Assembly (NCBI GenBank): GCA_047629355.1 | Contig: JBLHWU010000091.1 | Location: forward strand, 1 to 24,483 | Direction: 5' to 3' | DNA length: 24,483 nucleotides | Source: CAYUNA01 sp047629355 | GTDB lineage: Bacteria; Bacteroidota; Bacteroidia; Chitinophagales; Saprospiraceae | Shown here: in pieces, positions 17,012-23,649 of the stretch | How positions within the stretch are numbered: the stretch's first letter is position 1 | Layout of the letters: each line of letters starts with the position of its first letter | Notes under the pieces: model-generated | Databases searched by the model: none | What the model was told of the DNA's origin: nothing | Seen by the model: only the letters and a program-made list of their open reading frames with translations | Position numbers and translations under genes: made by a program

Positions 17012-17170
17012 TAAAAACGATTTAATAAGTTGGACCATAATGCGCCGTAATTTTTTCTTCTAAAGAATTCAAAAAATCGTTGCATAGCCTTCGTTACGGA
17101 ACTATTTTTTGTGTTTTTTAGAAGGGAAAAGGACAAGCATAATGGCCCAAGTTATTGAATCGTTTTTACT
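17010..17170. repeat. Palindromic foldback element F2
   Basis: The left end AGTAAAAACGATTTAATAAG (17010-17029) pairs with the right end, whose reverse complement reads AGTAAAAACGATTCAATAAC. The match continues through TTGGACCATAATG and TTGGGCCATTATG. The centre is GCATAGCCTTCGTTACGG, similar to the F1 centre and to the inner part of the family C element (shared CGTTGCAT and ACGGAACTATTTTT). No coding potential; probably a MITE. Confidence 0.8.
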
Positions 17171-17172
17171 TA

Positions 17173-17306
17173 GGGAGTTTGAGGGAGAAAAGTGGTTTGC
17201 AAAAGCCACTTTTCTCCCTCAAGACCCACCCCGCGTTGCCGCAGGCAAAGTGCACTATATCTTTTGTAGCTCGAAAATTTTGCGATTTTCTCACGTCTCA
17301 AATTTA
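17173..17306 (-). repeat. Composite three-hairpin element, copy 3
   Basis: Orientation is opposite to copies 1 and 2. On the plus strand the order is stem B (17179-17222, TTGAGGGAGAAAAG paired with CTTTTCTCCCTCAA), GC-rich hairpin (17233-17253, bulged GCGTTGCC-GCA-GGCAAAGTGC) and a weaker stem A (17263-17302). It abuts F2 and ends 66 bases from the stop of the LEA-like gene. With copy 4 it flanks that gene as a direct repeat. Confidence 0.82.
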
Positions 17307-17372
17307 AACAAAATTTACTTTATACTATATTTACTAAACGTCATACCTTGCTTTATTTCCCATTTTAAAGAA

Positions 17373-18563
17373 TTAATCCTCCTCAATAATCGCATCATCA
17401 ATCAATTCATTCCCATCGCCATCCAAATCATCGAAGCCTTTTATCGTACCCTCATTAGACTTTGGCTTAAAATCTGGATTGTCTTGAATGGTCAATTGGC
17501 CTTCCGCTTTTTTCTCTTCCATTGAAAAATTGCCATCCGCAAATTTCTCTGCTTTATCCCAAAAGCTGCCGTGCTTATTCAATTCACTGCCGCCTATATC
17601 AATCGGCGTGTCGGCAAAGTCTTTTTCAAAATCAATTTTGCCCGTAATTTTATCTTCCAGTTTTTGACTTAAATCTTTCGCACGGTCAGTCAGGCTATCC
17701 ATATTATCACCAGATTTGGCAGCTTCTGCTTCCGCTTTTGCCATCAAATCTGCTTTGGCTGCTAAGATTTTCGAGCCAACGCCTTCCGCCGTTTCACCAA
17801 ATTTATCCATTGCTTTTCCGCTTTTATCCAATACTTCGCTACCCAACGTTTCAGAGACTTCTCCGAATTTCTCCATAAATTGTTCGCCAGTATCTAAGAC
17901 CTTATCTCCGACTATTTCAGAAACTTCTGCTGCTTTTTGCACGGCAGGATTTTCCTCTATTTTATCACTAATGTCTGCCACCGTATCTTTTACTCTTCCT
18001 AAAATGTGGTTTCCTTTATCCATCGCTGATTTACCCAAGTCTGCGCCCAATGCTTTTGCAGAATCCAAGGATTTTGAAATCTTCCCTTTTGCCATTTCTT
18101 CTTTGGTCATAAAAATGGATTCGGTTTCTTCTTGTGCAGTTTCTGCCATCGGGTTTGCTGCTGCTGCTGCTGCTGCTTTTTCTCGCCGTTCTTTCATAAT
18201 CTCTTCCAAGATATCGGTATCTTCCGTAATAGGCTTGTCTTCTCGTTCTTTCCCTGTTATTTTTGCGCCCAAATCTTCGACTGAACCTTTTGCTTTATCT
18301 GCCAAAGCACCACCCGTATTAAGGATAGTGTTACCGACATTTTCTGTAAAATCGCTGGCACCATCCATTGCATCACTTGCCTTGTGGCGCAATCGGTTAC
18401 TTAAGTTACCTGCTTTTTCTTTGGCGTGGTCAACGTATTCATCTGCTATTTCGCCTAATTCTTCGCCTTTTTCTTTGGCTGCATCGGTCACTTTGCCAGC
18501 CGCTGATTTAGCAATGGATTTATTTACCCAAAATATTTTCTTGATGTCATTAAAGATTCCCAT
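17373..18563 (-). CDS. LEA-like amphipathic helical protein with acidic EF-hand-like tail
   Basis: The 396-residue protein lacks a signal peptide and membrane segment. It is almost entirely charged, low-complexity amphipathic helix. Repeated units of about 11-22 residues recur, such as 'VxDxVLDxGxxFMEKFGEVSETLGSEVLDKSGKAMDKFGETAEGVGSKIL', resembling LEA/apolipoprotein-like or YtxH/CsbD-neighbour stress proteins. Residues 130-136 are seven alanines from a GCA run. The C-terminus ends FDDLDGDGNELIDDAIIEED, close to a single calcium-binding EF-hand or dockerin loop (D-x-D-x-D-G). Proteins of this type often protect against desiccation or cold, or bind membranes, but no specific role can be read here. 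It is monocistronic, flanked on both sides by same-orientation composite elements, and has no obvious promoter box. Confidence 0.8.
   Translation of the reverse strand: MGIFNDIKKIFWVNKSIAKSAAGKVTDAAKEKGEELGEIADEYVDHAKEKAGNLSNRLRHKASDAMDGASDFTENVGNTILNTGGALADKAKGSVEDLGAKITGKEREDKPITEDTDILEEIMKERREKAAAAAAANPMAETAQEETESIFMTKEEMAKGKISKSLDSAKALGADLGKSAMDKGNHILGRVKDTVADISDKIEENPAVQKAAEVSEIVGDKVLDTGEQFMEKFGEVSETLGSEVLDKSGKAMDKFGETAEGVGSKILAAKADLMAKAEAEAAKSGDNMDSLTDRAKDLSQKLEDKITGKIDFEKDFADTPIDIGGSELNKHGSFWDKAEKFADGNFSMEEKKAEGQLTIQDNPDFKPKSNEGTIKGFDDLDGDGNELIDDAIIEED
18157..18177. repeat. GCT trinucleotide repeat (x7) inside the LEA-like gene
   Basis: Seven uninterrupted GCT units encode seven alanines (GCA codons) on the minus strand. 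Being in frame by threes, slippage would alter the linker length without breaking the gene. It separates the N-terminal helical part from the remainder. Confidence 0.9.
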
Positions 18564-18629
18564 GTTGTTTTATTTTTCAATTTTTAAATAACGTAGTGCT
18601 GTAAACCAGAAACAACCATCTATCCAAAA

Positions 18630-18762
18630 CAAAGGGGATTTGAGGGGCAAAAACGGTTTTATGAAACTGCTTTTGCCTCTCAATAACCCTATCCGTCTCG
18701 CCGCAGGCGAGGCGTACGGTGTTTTTTGAAGCTCGAAAATCTTAGGATTTTAAAGCTTCTTA
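18630..18762 (-). repeat. Composite three-hairpin element, copy 4
   Basis: Plus-strand order is stem B (18640-18683, TTGAGGGGCAAAA paired with TTTTGCCTCTCAA), GC-rich hairpin (18694-18714, CGTCTCGCC-GCA-GGCGAGGCG) and stem A (18728-18759, GAAGCTCGAAAATC...GATTTTAAAGCTTC). The GC stem uses CTCGCC/GGCGAG where other copies use TTGCC/GGCAA. It lies 67 bases upstream of the LEA-like gene start. Confidence 0.85.
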
Positions 18763-19054
18763 AATATCAAATTAAGTAGATAGTTATTTATGTTTAGGTA
18801 CTTATATCTCAAAATTAGTATTTATAAAGGGAAAAAATAATAATTTTCCGAGAAACAATAAAATTTATTCTACCAACGACATTCAGGCAGTATTCTTGTA
18901 TCTTTGCCGTTTTAGTTTAGTCATAAGGTTACTTCGTGTTTTTGAGGGCGTATTTAAACGATTTATAAAACAAAATCGTAGAATTTGGAGTTTACAAGCA
19001 TCAACTAATGTTATGGTTTTAATTAAAAGAAATAATACGGTGTAACAAAAGTTT
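18763..19054. other. Gene-free region with an orphan promoter-like box
   Basis: No supported gene is seen. TATCTTTG at 18899-18906 fits the TAnnTTTG -7 box on the plus strand. It is followed by an open frame without an ATG (about 18906-19044) that reads RFSLVIRLLRVFEGVFKRFI and then NRRIWSLQAS. This could be the decayed start of a lost gene, or chance. Transcription from here would pass through repeat family D copy 2 into ppa. Confidence 0.35.
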
Positions 19055-19255
19055 TGGTCAATTGCCTGATTCGCGAAGCGAATGAATATGAATAACCCCG
19101 AATGTAATTCGGGGTTATTCATGAAGCACAACAATCCTGAAGGGATTGAATAAAGCTAATTCATATTCAACCCTTTCAGGGTTGTGGGCATTGTGAGAGT
19201 TAATACCATGGATTCTATCCGTGGTTATTCATGTTTAATCCTTTCAGGATTTGAG
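19055..19255. repeat. Dispersed multi-hairpin repeat family D, copy 2
   Basis: The copy starts with GGTCAATTGCC and holds hairpin a (19069-19083, ATTCGC-GAA-GCGAAT), hairpin b (19090-19120, GAATAACCCCGAAT paired with ATTCGGGGTTATTC) and hairpin c (19135-19180, CCTGAAGGGATTGAAT paired with ATTCAACCCTTTCAGG). An imperfect hairpin d (19206-19224, CCATGGAT-TCT-ATCCGTGG) and a small AATCCT-TTC-AGGATT stem (19237-19251) follow. It is longer than copy 1 and ends about 110 bases before ppa. Confidence 0.8.
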
Positions 19256-19363
19256 AAGAATTAATTAATACTTTTATTACAGAATATTTAATCTCTATTT
19301 TATTTGGATTTAAATATGGGCAAAGCTCAATTTAAAGATCCAAATCATTAAATTTAAAAAAAA

Positions 19364-20089
19364 ATGGGACAAGACGCCTACGATAAAATTTGGAAATTAC
19401 TGGGATTGCGCTACACTTCGCACCCTTGGCACGGCATTGAAATTGGGTCAAAAGCACCTGAAGTTGTCACTTCTTTTATCGAAGTAATTCCTTCTGATAC
19501 GGTAAAATATGAAGTGGATAAAAAGTCAGGGTATCTAAAAATTGACCGTCCACAAAAATTCTCTAACATCGTTCCTGCGCTTTATGGTTTTGTACCGCAA
19601 ACGTATTGCAAAGAGGAAGTAGCTGCTCTCTGCATGAAAGCGACGGGACGAAAAGGTGTCGTTGGAGATGATGACCCATTGGATATTTGCGTTTTGACGG
19701 AAAGAGAGGTTACGCATGGTAATATTTTGGTGCAAGCTGTTCCAATCGGTGGATTTAGAATGATTGACGGTGGAGAAGCGGATGACAAAATTATCGCCGT
19801 TTTGAAAAATGATGAAGTATATGGCGAGTGGCAAGATGTGCATGATTTGCCAGAGTCAATTATCAATCGTTTGCAACATTATTTTTTGACATACAAACAA
19901 TTGCCAGGCGAAGAGCCGAAGTGTGAAATCACGGAAATTTATGGTCGGGAAAAAGCGTTGGAAGTCATTAGAGCGAGTCAAGTTGATTATCAAAAAGCTT
20001 ACGGAAATCTAGAAAGTGTGATGTCTGCAACAATGAATGAAGCCTTCAATTTTGGGCAGCGACAACAAGAAATTTTAAAAGGACTTTAA
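19364..20089 (+). CDS. ppa: Inorganic pyrophosphatase, soluble family I
   Basis: This 241-residue cytosolic enzyme splits pyrophosphate into two phosphates, pulling forward biosynthetic reactions such as aminoacyl-tRNA formation. The family I signature DDDPLD lies at 102-107 (GDDDPLDICVL), supplying the metal-binding aspartates. VEXY-like residues are seen in VKYEVDKKSGYLKIDR (47-62) and YGFVPQTY (74-81), and DGGEADDKIIAV (135-146) supplies the further Asp and Lys. At 241 residues it is longer than the E. coli type (about 175), with an N-terminal extension of about 35 residues and a C-terminal helical tail, as in other Bacteroidota and eukaryote-like forms. The start is ATG preceded by an A-run; no Shine-Dalgarno is seen. 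Convergent with the DUF1080 gene across a hairpin. Confidence 0.96.
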   Translation: MGQDAYDKIWKLLGLRYTSHPWHGIEIGSKAPEVVTSFIEVIPSDTVKYEVDKKSGYLKIDRPQKFSNIVPALYGFVPQTYCKEEVAALCMKATGRKGVVGDDDPLDICVLTEREVTHGNILVQAVPIGGFRMIDGGEADDKIIAVLKNDEVYGEWQDVHDLPESIINRLQHYFLTYKQLPGEEPKCEITEIYGREKALEVIRASQVDYQKAYGNLESVMSATMNEAFNFGQRQQEILKGL

Positions 20090-20165
20090 TAAATGATTAA
20101 TGGTTAGGGATTAATGGTTAATGACGCAACATTAAACATTAAATCCTTAACCATTAATTATTTAT
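20090..20165. repeat. TTAATGGTTAATG-type hairpin between convergent genes
   Basis: The left arm TAAATGATTAATGGTTAGGG followed by ATTAATGGTTAATG (20090-20123) pairs imperfectly with the right arm CATTAAACATTAAATCCTTA plus ACCATTAATTATTTA (20130-20164). It sits exactly between the stop codons of ppa (+) and the DUF1080 gene (-). It is the same family as 2459-2522. Likely a bidirectional terminator. Confidence 0.7.
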
Positions 20166-20965
20166 TAGATTTTTCTTATCCAGATATTGCGATAGCGCAC
20201 TAAGTCACCGTGGTCTTGCAATCTCAGCGGCATTTCTTCGGGGTGTTGAAAATATTCAGATTTTCCAATGTAGGCAGTTGGACCTTCCAATTCCACATTA
20301 TTTTGAATCAAAACGCCGTTGTGAAAAACCGTCACGCGCGCTGGACTTTTCAAAATCTCGTCTTTATTAAATTGCGGTGCAGTAAACACAATATCGTACA
20401 TCTGCCATTCCCCTGGTTTCCGCGACGCATTGGCCAATGGAATGTGTTGCTTATAAACACTTCCCGCTTGTCCATTCGAATAGGTACGATTGGCGTAAGA
20501 ATTCAGCACTTGAATTTCATATAAACCCATCATAAATACACCGCTATTACTATATCCTTGTCCTTCTTTGCCCGTATCTTGTGGACTTAACCATTCGATA
20601 TGTAGCTGAAAATCACCGAAATTTTCCTTGGTTTCAATGGCCCCGGTACCTGGTTTTACAACAAATTGCCCTGCTTCGACGGTCCAATCTGCTGATGGAT
20701 TTTTATACAATCTATCCAAAGCATTTACATTCGCTTTCATCTCTGCAACCGTTCCTTTTTCATGGACAAATTGTGGCTTTTGCCATTGCGAAAGGTTTTT
20801 TCCATCAAATAAAACGATGGCGTCGGAAGGCGCGGAATAGCGAATGCCTGGTGTTACGACGGTTGGTTCATTTTCCCAAACTTCCGTTGCTTTGGGGTTG
20901 GTAGTTTGCCCGAAAGTTGAAAATGTTGTAGGAATAAAGAGTAAGATAAGGAGTAAGTTTTTCAT
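20165..20965 (-). CDS. Secreted DUF1080 (3-keto-disaccharide hydrolase family) protein
   Basis: The 266-residue product starts with a signal peptide (1-19, ending STFGQ) and then a single DUF1080 jelly-roll domain (about 45-264). Hallmarks are 'IVLFDGKNLSQW' near 50-61, 'DFQLHIEWLSP' near 118-128, 'GYSNSGVFMMGLYEIQVL' near 137-154, and the terminal 'LRLQDHGDLVRYRNIWIRKI'. Members include 3-keto-glycoside hydrolases and concanavalin-like glycan-binding proteins of Bacteroidota and Planctomycetes, so a periplasmic role in sugar-polymer breakdown is likely. The length suits a single-domain member. It lies between composite copy 5 and ppa, with its own leader; no promoter box was found. Confidence 0.93.
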   Translation of the reverse strand: MKNLLLILLFIPTTFSTFGQTTNPKATEVWENEPTVVTPGIRYSAPSDAIVLFDGKNLSQWQKPQFVHEKGTVAEMKANVNALDRLYKNPSADWTVEAGQFVVKPGTGAIETKENFGDFQLHIEWLSPQDTGKEGQGYSNSGVFMMGLYEIQVLNSYANRTYSNGQAGSVYKQHIPLANASRKPGEWQMYDIVFTAPQFNKDEILKSPARVTVFHNGVLIQNNVELEGPTAYIGKSEYFQHPEEMPLRLQDHGDLVRYRNIWIRKI

Positions 20966-20984
20966 TATTGTCTGTTTTAATTAA

Positions 20985-21119
20985 GAGATTTTAAGGGAGA
21001 ACAATAGTTTTGCAAAAACTATTGTTCTCCCTTAAAGCCTTTGCCCGCGTTGCCGTAGGCAGCGCGTATTATTTTAGGAGAGCGAGAAAATTGCAAATTT
21101 TCTCGCTCTTTAAAAGCCA
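20985..21119 (-). repeat. Composite three-hairpin element, copy 5
   Basis: Plus-strand order is stem B (20991-21035, TTAAGGGAGAACAATAG paired with CTATTGTTCTCCCTTAA), GC-rich hairpin (21046-21066, CGCGTTGCC-GTA-GGCAGCGCG) and a near-perfect stem A (21080-21108, GAGCGAGAAAATT-GCA-AATTTTCTCGCTC). It fills the gap between the cysS stop and the DUF1080 start, both on the minus strand, and may end the cysS transcript. Confidence 0.87.
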
Positions 21120-21126
21120 AGGAGAT

Positions 21127-22638
21127 TTAATTTACTGTCCAAGTCGCGCCATCTTTCCCATCCTTCACTTGAATATCCAAGGCTTTCAGACCGTCGCGAA
21201 TTTTATCAGAAGTACCCCAATCTTTATTCGTTCTTGCATGAATACGCATATCCAAAATCATATCCATCAAACCGTTAACGATGTTTTTGCTATCGCCGTT
21301 GCTAGCAGCTTGGGTTTCATCTTTCAGCCCTAAAATATCAAAAATAAAGGTCGTGAAAGTCGCTTGCAAACGCGCTAACGTTTCTGCGGTAATCTCGTTA
21401 AAAGATAATTGTCCACCTTTCAAAGAATTAGATTTAGATACCAATTCAAACAGGCTTGCTAAGGCACGAGGCGTGTTGAAATCATCGTCCATATTGGCAA
21501 ACGCTTCGTCAACTAAGCCATTGATTTCTTTATCCAAATCACCTGCGCTACCATTGCCTGGATGTACCAAACCTTGTAAAACTTGATTTGATTCCATCAA
21601 ACGCTTGTAGCCTGTTTCTGCTGCTAAAAGTGCTTTATCTGTCAAGTCCAAAGTCTTGCGATAATAGCTTTGCAACATAAAAAAACGCAAAATCATTGGT
21701 GTGTAGCTTTTAGAAATATGCTCGCTATCGCCTGTCAATAGTTGCTCAGGCGTGATGCTGTTATCATCACTTTTTGACATTTTTTTGCCATTCATCAAGA
21801 GCATATTGGTGTGCAACCAATAGTTGGCAGGCGCGCAATCGCAGGAGCCGTAGTTTTGAGCAACTTCGTTTTCGTGGTGTGGGAATTTCAAATCATTTCC
21901 ACCACCGTGAATATCGAAGGTTTTACCTAAATATTTGGTACTCATCACTGAGCATTCCAAGTGCCAACCGGGGAAACCAACTGACCAGGGCGAGTTCCAG
22001 CGCATGATATGCTCAGGAGCCGCTTTTATCCAAATGGCAAAGTCTGATGGGTGATTCTTTTCGCTTTGATTTTTTAAATCATCGCGCGATTCAGACATCA
22101 AGTCCTCTATTTTTTTACCAGAAAGCTTTCCATAAATGCCTTTCGCTTCTGCAATTTTTAACGTATCAAAATAAACTGAGCCGTTTCTAATATAAGCAAA
22201 TCCATTGTCAATAATTTCTTGCACCATTTCAATTTGCTCTGGAATGTGTCCCGTTGCGCGTGGTTCGATTGAAGGCGGTAAGGTATTGAACAAGCTCATC
22301 ATGTCGTGAAAACCGTTCATGTACTTTTGGACGATTTCCATCGGTTCAAGCTCTTCGAGCCTTGCTTTCTTCGCAATTTTATCCTCTGCATCCGAATCTG
22401 CATCGCCTACCAAGTGCCCAACGTCGGTAATGTTTCGCACATAGCGCACCTTATATCCGCTGTGCAACAGATACCTGTATATAACATCAAAACTGACAAA
22501 CGTGCGGCAGTTACCCAGGTGTACATCGCTGTAAACAGTAGGACCACAGACATACATTCCAATGTGTCCTTCGAGGATGGCTTGGAATGTCTCTTTTTGT
22601 CGGTTTAGGGAGTTGTAAAGTTTGAGATTGTTTTTCAT
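21127..22638 (-). CDS. cysS: Cysteine--tRNA ligase
   Basis: This class I synthetase of 503 residues charges tRNA-Cys in the cytosol. Motifs: MYVCGPTVYSDVHLGN (28-43; C31 zinc ligand and HLGN as the HIGH motif), GWHLECS (224-230, C229 zinc ligand), FPHHENE (252-258, zinc-binding His and Glu) and KMSKS (286-290). The helical anticodon-binding tail follows. Length is slightly above the usual 460-ish residues. An in-frame TTG 15 bases upstream would add MYFCG, but the ATG at 22638 is chosen: it gives the standard MKNNLKLYNS start, and the bases of the longer form overlap a -7 promoter box. The neighbour downstream is composite copy 5. Confidence 0.97.
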   Translation of the reverse strand: MKNNLKLYNSLNRQKETFQAILEGHIGMYVCGPTVYSDVHLGNCRTFVSFDVIYRYLLHSGYKVRYVRNITDVGHLVGDADSDAEDKIAKKARLEELEPMEIVQKYMNGFHDMMSLFNTLPPSIEPRATGHIPEQIEMVQEIIDNGFAYIRNGSVYFDTLKIAEAKGIYGKLSGKKIEDLMSESRDDLKNQSEKNHPSDFAIWIKAAPEHIMRWNSPWSVGFPGWHLECSVMSTKYLGKTFDIHGGGNDLKFPHHENEVAQNYGSCDCAPANYWLHTNMLLMNGKKMSKSDDNSITPEQLLTGDSEHISKSYTPMILRFFMLQSYYRKTLDLTDKALLAAETGYKRLMESNQVLQGLVHPGNGSAGDLDKEINGLVDEAFANMDDDFNTPRALASLFELVSKSNSLKGGQLSFNEITAETLARLQATFTTFIFDILGLKDETQAASNGDSKNIVNGLMDMILDMRIHARTNKDWGTSDKIRDGLKALDIQVKDGKDGATWTVN

Positions 22639-22642
22639 GCCG

Positions 22643-22650
22643 CAAAAATA
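22643..22650 (-). promoter_or_regulatory. Putative -7 box overlapping the cysS upstream region
   Basis: The minus strand reads TATTTTTG then CGGC and the cysS ATG. TATTTTTG fits TAnnTTTG and lies only 4 bases before the start codon. With the usual distance from -7 box to start point, transcription would begin at or next to the ATG, so the message would be leaderless or nearly so. A -33 motif is not clear. Confidence 0.55.
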
Positions 22651-22653
22651 CAA

Positions 22654-23020
22654 TTTTGTTAAAAAGAAATGGATAGGTATTTAGAAAATAAAAAATTCAA
22701 GATATAAAACAATGAACCAAATAACTTTTTAACAATGATTTAAGTTCATATTTTGAATTGTTTTAATGTAATAGGACTGAAAAAGTCGTTCCAAAAAAAA
22801 TGTGCGTTATTATATTTCTTAATAGACGTTATGAATGAGTAGCTTTTTTAGAATTGATAATCAATAGTTTGCGAATTATCCAGAGTCGCCATTCATAAAG
22901 TCTAATATTAGCTAAATTTAAATATAATTTTAGGAATATTCGCTTTCTTTCAAGGTTAAAAAGTCTGCTTCTTTGCAATGTAATTAAGACAAAAAAATTA
23001 TTAACTAAAAATATTTCATC
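22654..23020. other. Gene-free region upstream of cysS
   Basis: This AT-rich stretch contains no convincing gene; a 68-codon minus-strand frame at 22829-23035 has no recognisable features. A short inverted pair, TTATGAATGAG near 22829-22839 and CATTCATAAAG near 22891-22901, could form a loop of about 50 bases. Nothing else stands out. Confidence 0.4.
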
Positions 23021-23122
23021 ATGACAATATTGCAAATAAAATCAATCTTCATCCTCGTAATCGCACTTTTAATCTTAATAACTGTATTTTCTCAGGAGGT
23101 AGTGTATAAGCCCCCTAATTAA
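23021..23122 (+). pseudogene. Signal-peptide stub of a truncated secreted protein
   Basis: From ATG at 23021 the frame reads MTILQIKSIFILVIALLILI and continues TVFSQEVVYKPPN, then TAA at 23120. It is a textbook Sec leader with a hydrophobic core and an SQ-type cleavage site, but only about nine mature residues follow. The break coincides with the inverted-repeat end at 23107-23117, so an insertion or deletion at that element removed the rest of the gene. Confidence 0.6.
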
Positions 23123-23396
23123 CCAGACAAAATTACAAGACAAAAAATGTAATTTTGGATATGGAAAAACGAAAATGGACAAAAGCGGCACGTTTTAAAA
23201 GCTAGTGCAACGCCTCATAAAAAATTAATAAAAAAAACACGTTCTTTGCCATAAAAAATTACCATGGGAAGAAAGCTCTCTATTCCAAAGTCATTAGTAA
23301 TGACAAATATGCAATATGATTGTAACTAGCAATTGAAAAATGGTTCTTCGTCACCTTTGGTTAAGAAAGGTTAAAACTGCTTTGTAGGGGGCTTTA
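23107..23396. mobile_element. Inverted-repeat remnant element A
   Basis: TAAGCCCCCTA at 23107-23117 and TAGGGGGCTTTA at 23385-23396 form terminal inverted repeats of about 11 bases around 290 bp. The interior is AT-rich. The plus frame from 23161 reads MEKRKWTKAARFKS then stops, and later segments such as NYHGKKALYSKVISNDKYAI are broken by stops. It looks like a decayed insertion sequence or a MITE; family not recognised. Confidence 0.5.
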
Positions 23397-23397
23397 A

Positions 23398-23610
23398 TTA
23401 GCCCTCGATTAATGATTTTTATTTTGTTTGTGAGATAGTATTTAGCCGATGTTAGATTTTGGAAGTTTGATAAACTCATGTTGGATTTCCATTTTTTTAT
23501 CAAAAAAAATCTATTGATTTGGAAGAATCAGAAATTAAGAAAAAAAATAAGCCCATACCGTTGTGGTATAGGCTTATTTTTTTTGATAGCTTTTAAATCG
23601 AGGGGCTAAA
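23398..23610. mobile_element. Inverted-repeat remnant element B
   Basis: TTAGCCCTCGATT (23398-23410) is matched by the inverted TTAGCCCCTCGATT (23597-23610 on the other strand), with one extra base. The element is 213 bp, directly next to element A, and contains a strong terminator at 23541-23583. No coding frame is seen. Confidence 0.5.
23541..23583. terminator. Strong orphan terminator
   Basis: AAAAAAATAAGCC-C-ATACC (23541-23559) pairs with GGTAT-A-GGCTTATTTTTTT (23565-23583) with one mismatch and a GTTGT loop. A and T runs on both sides make it active in either direction. There is no intact gene immediately before it on either strand, so it probably travelled with, or survives from, a lost gene. 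Confidence 0.85.
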
Positions 23611-23649
23611 AAAGAAGTAATTTTAAGATTGATGTTATTCCAGTAATTA

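Noticed and set aside
17109..17525. Plus-strand 138-codon frame
   Set aside because: It runs across F2, composite copy 3 and the antisense of the LEA-like gene; the reading is a by-product of repeats.
17716..18591. Plus-strand 291-codon frame, antisense to the LEA-like gene
   Set aside because: It is Ser/Ala/Phe-rich in the way that the complement of a Lys/Glu/Ala-rich gene always is, with no independent signal.
18883..19134. Minus-strand 83-codon frame upstream of ppa
   Set aside because: Its first third is translated repeat family D and the remainder matches nothing recognisable.
5151..19255. Family D and composite repeats as CRISPR arrays
   Set aside because: There are no regularly spaced identical repeats with unique spacers; the units are scattered over kilobases and differ in their stems.
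6854..21066. GC-rich central hairpins as integron attC sites
   Set aside because: They lack the attC R-box consensus with GTTRRRY/RYYYAAC, no integrase is present, and neighbours are not cassette-like.
22829..23035. Minus-strand 68-codon frame
   Set aside because: It has low-complexity, AT-driven composition, no family features, and overlaps the leader of the stub gene.
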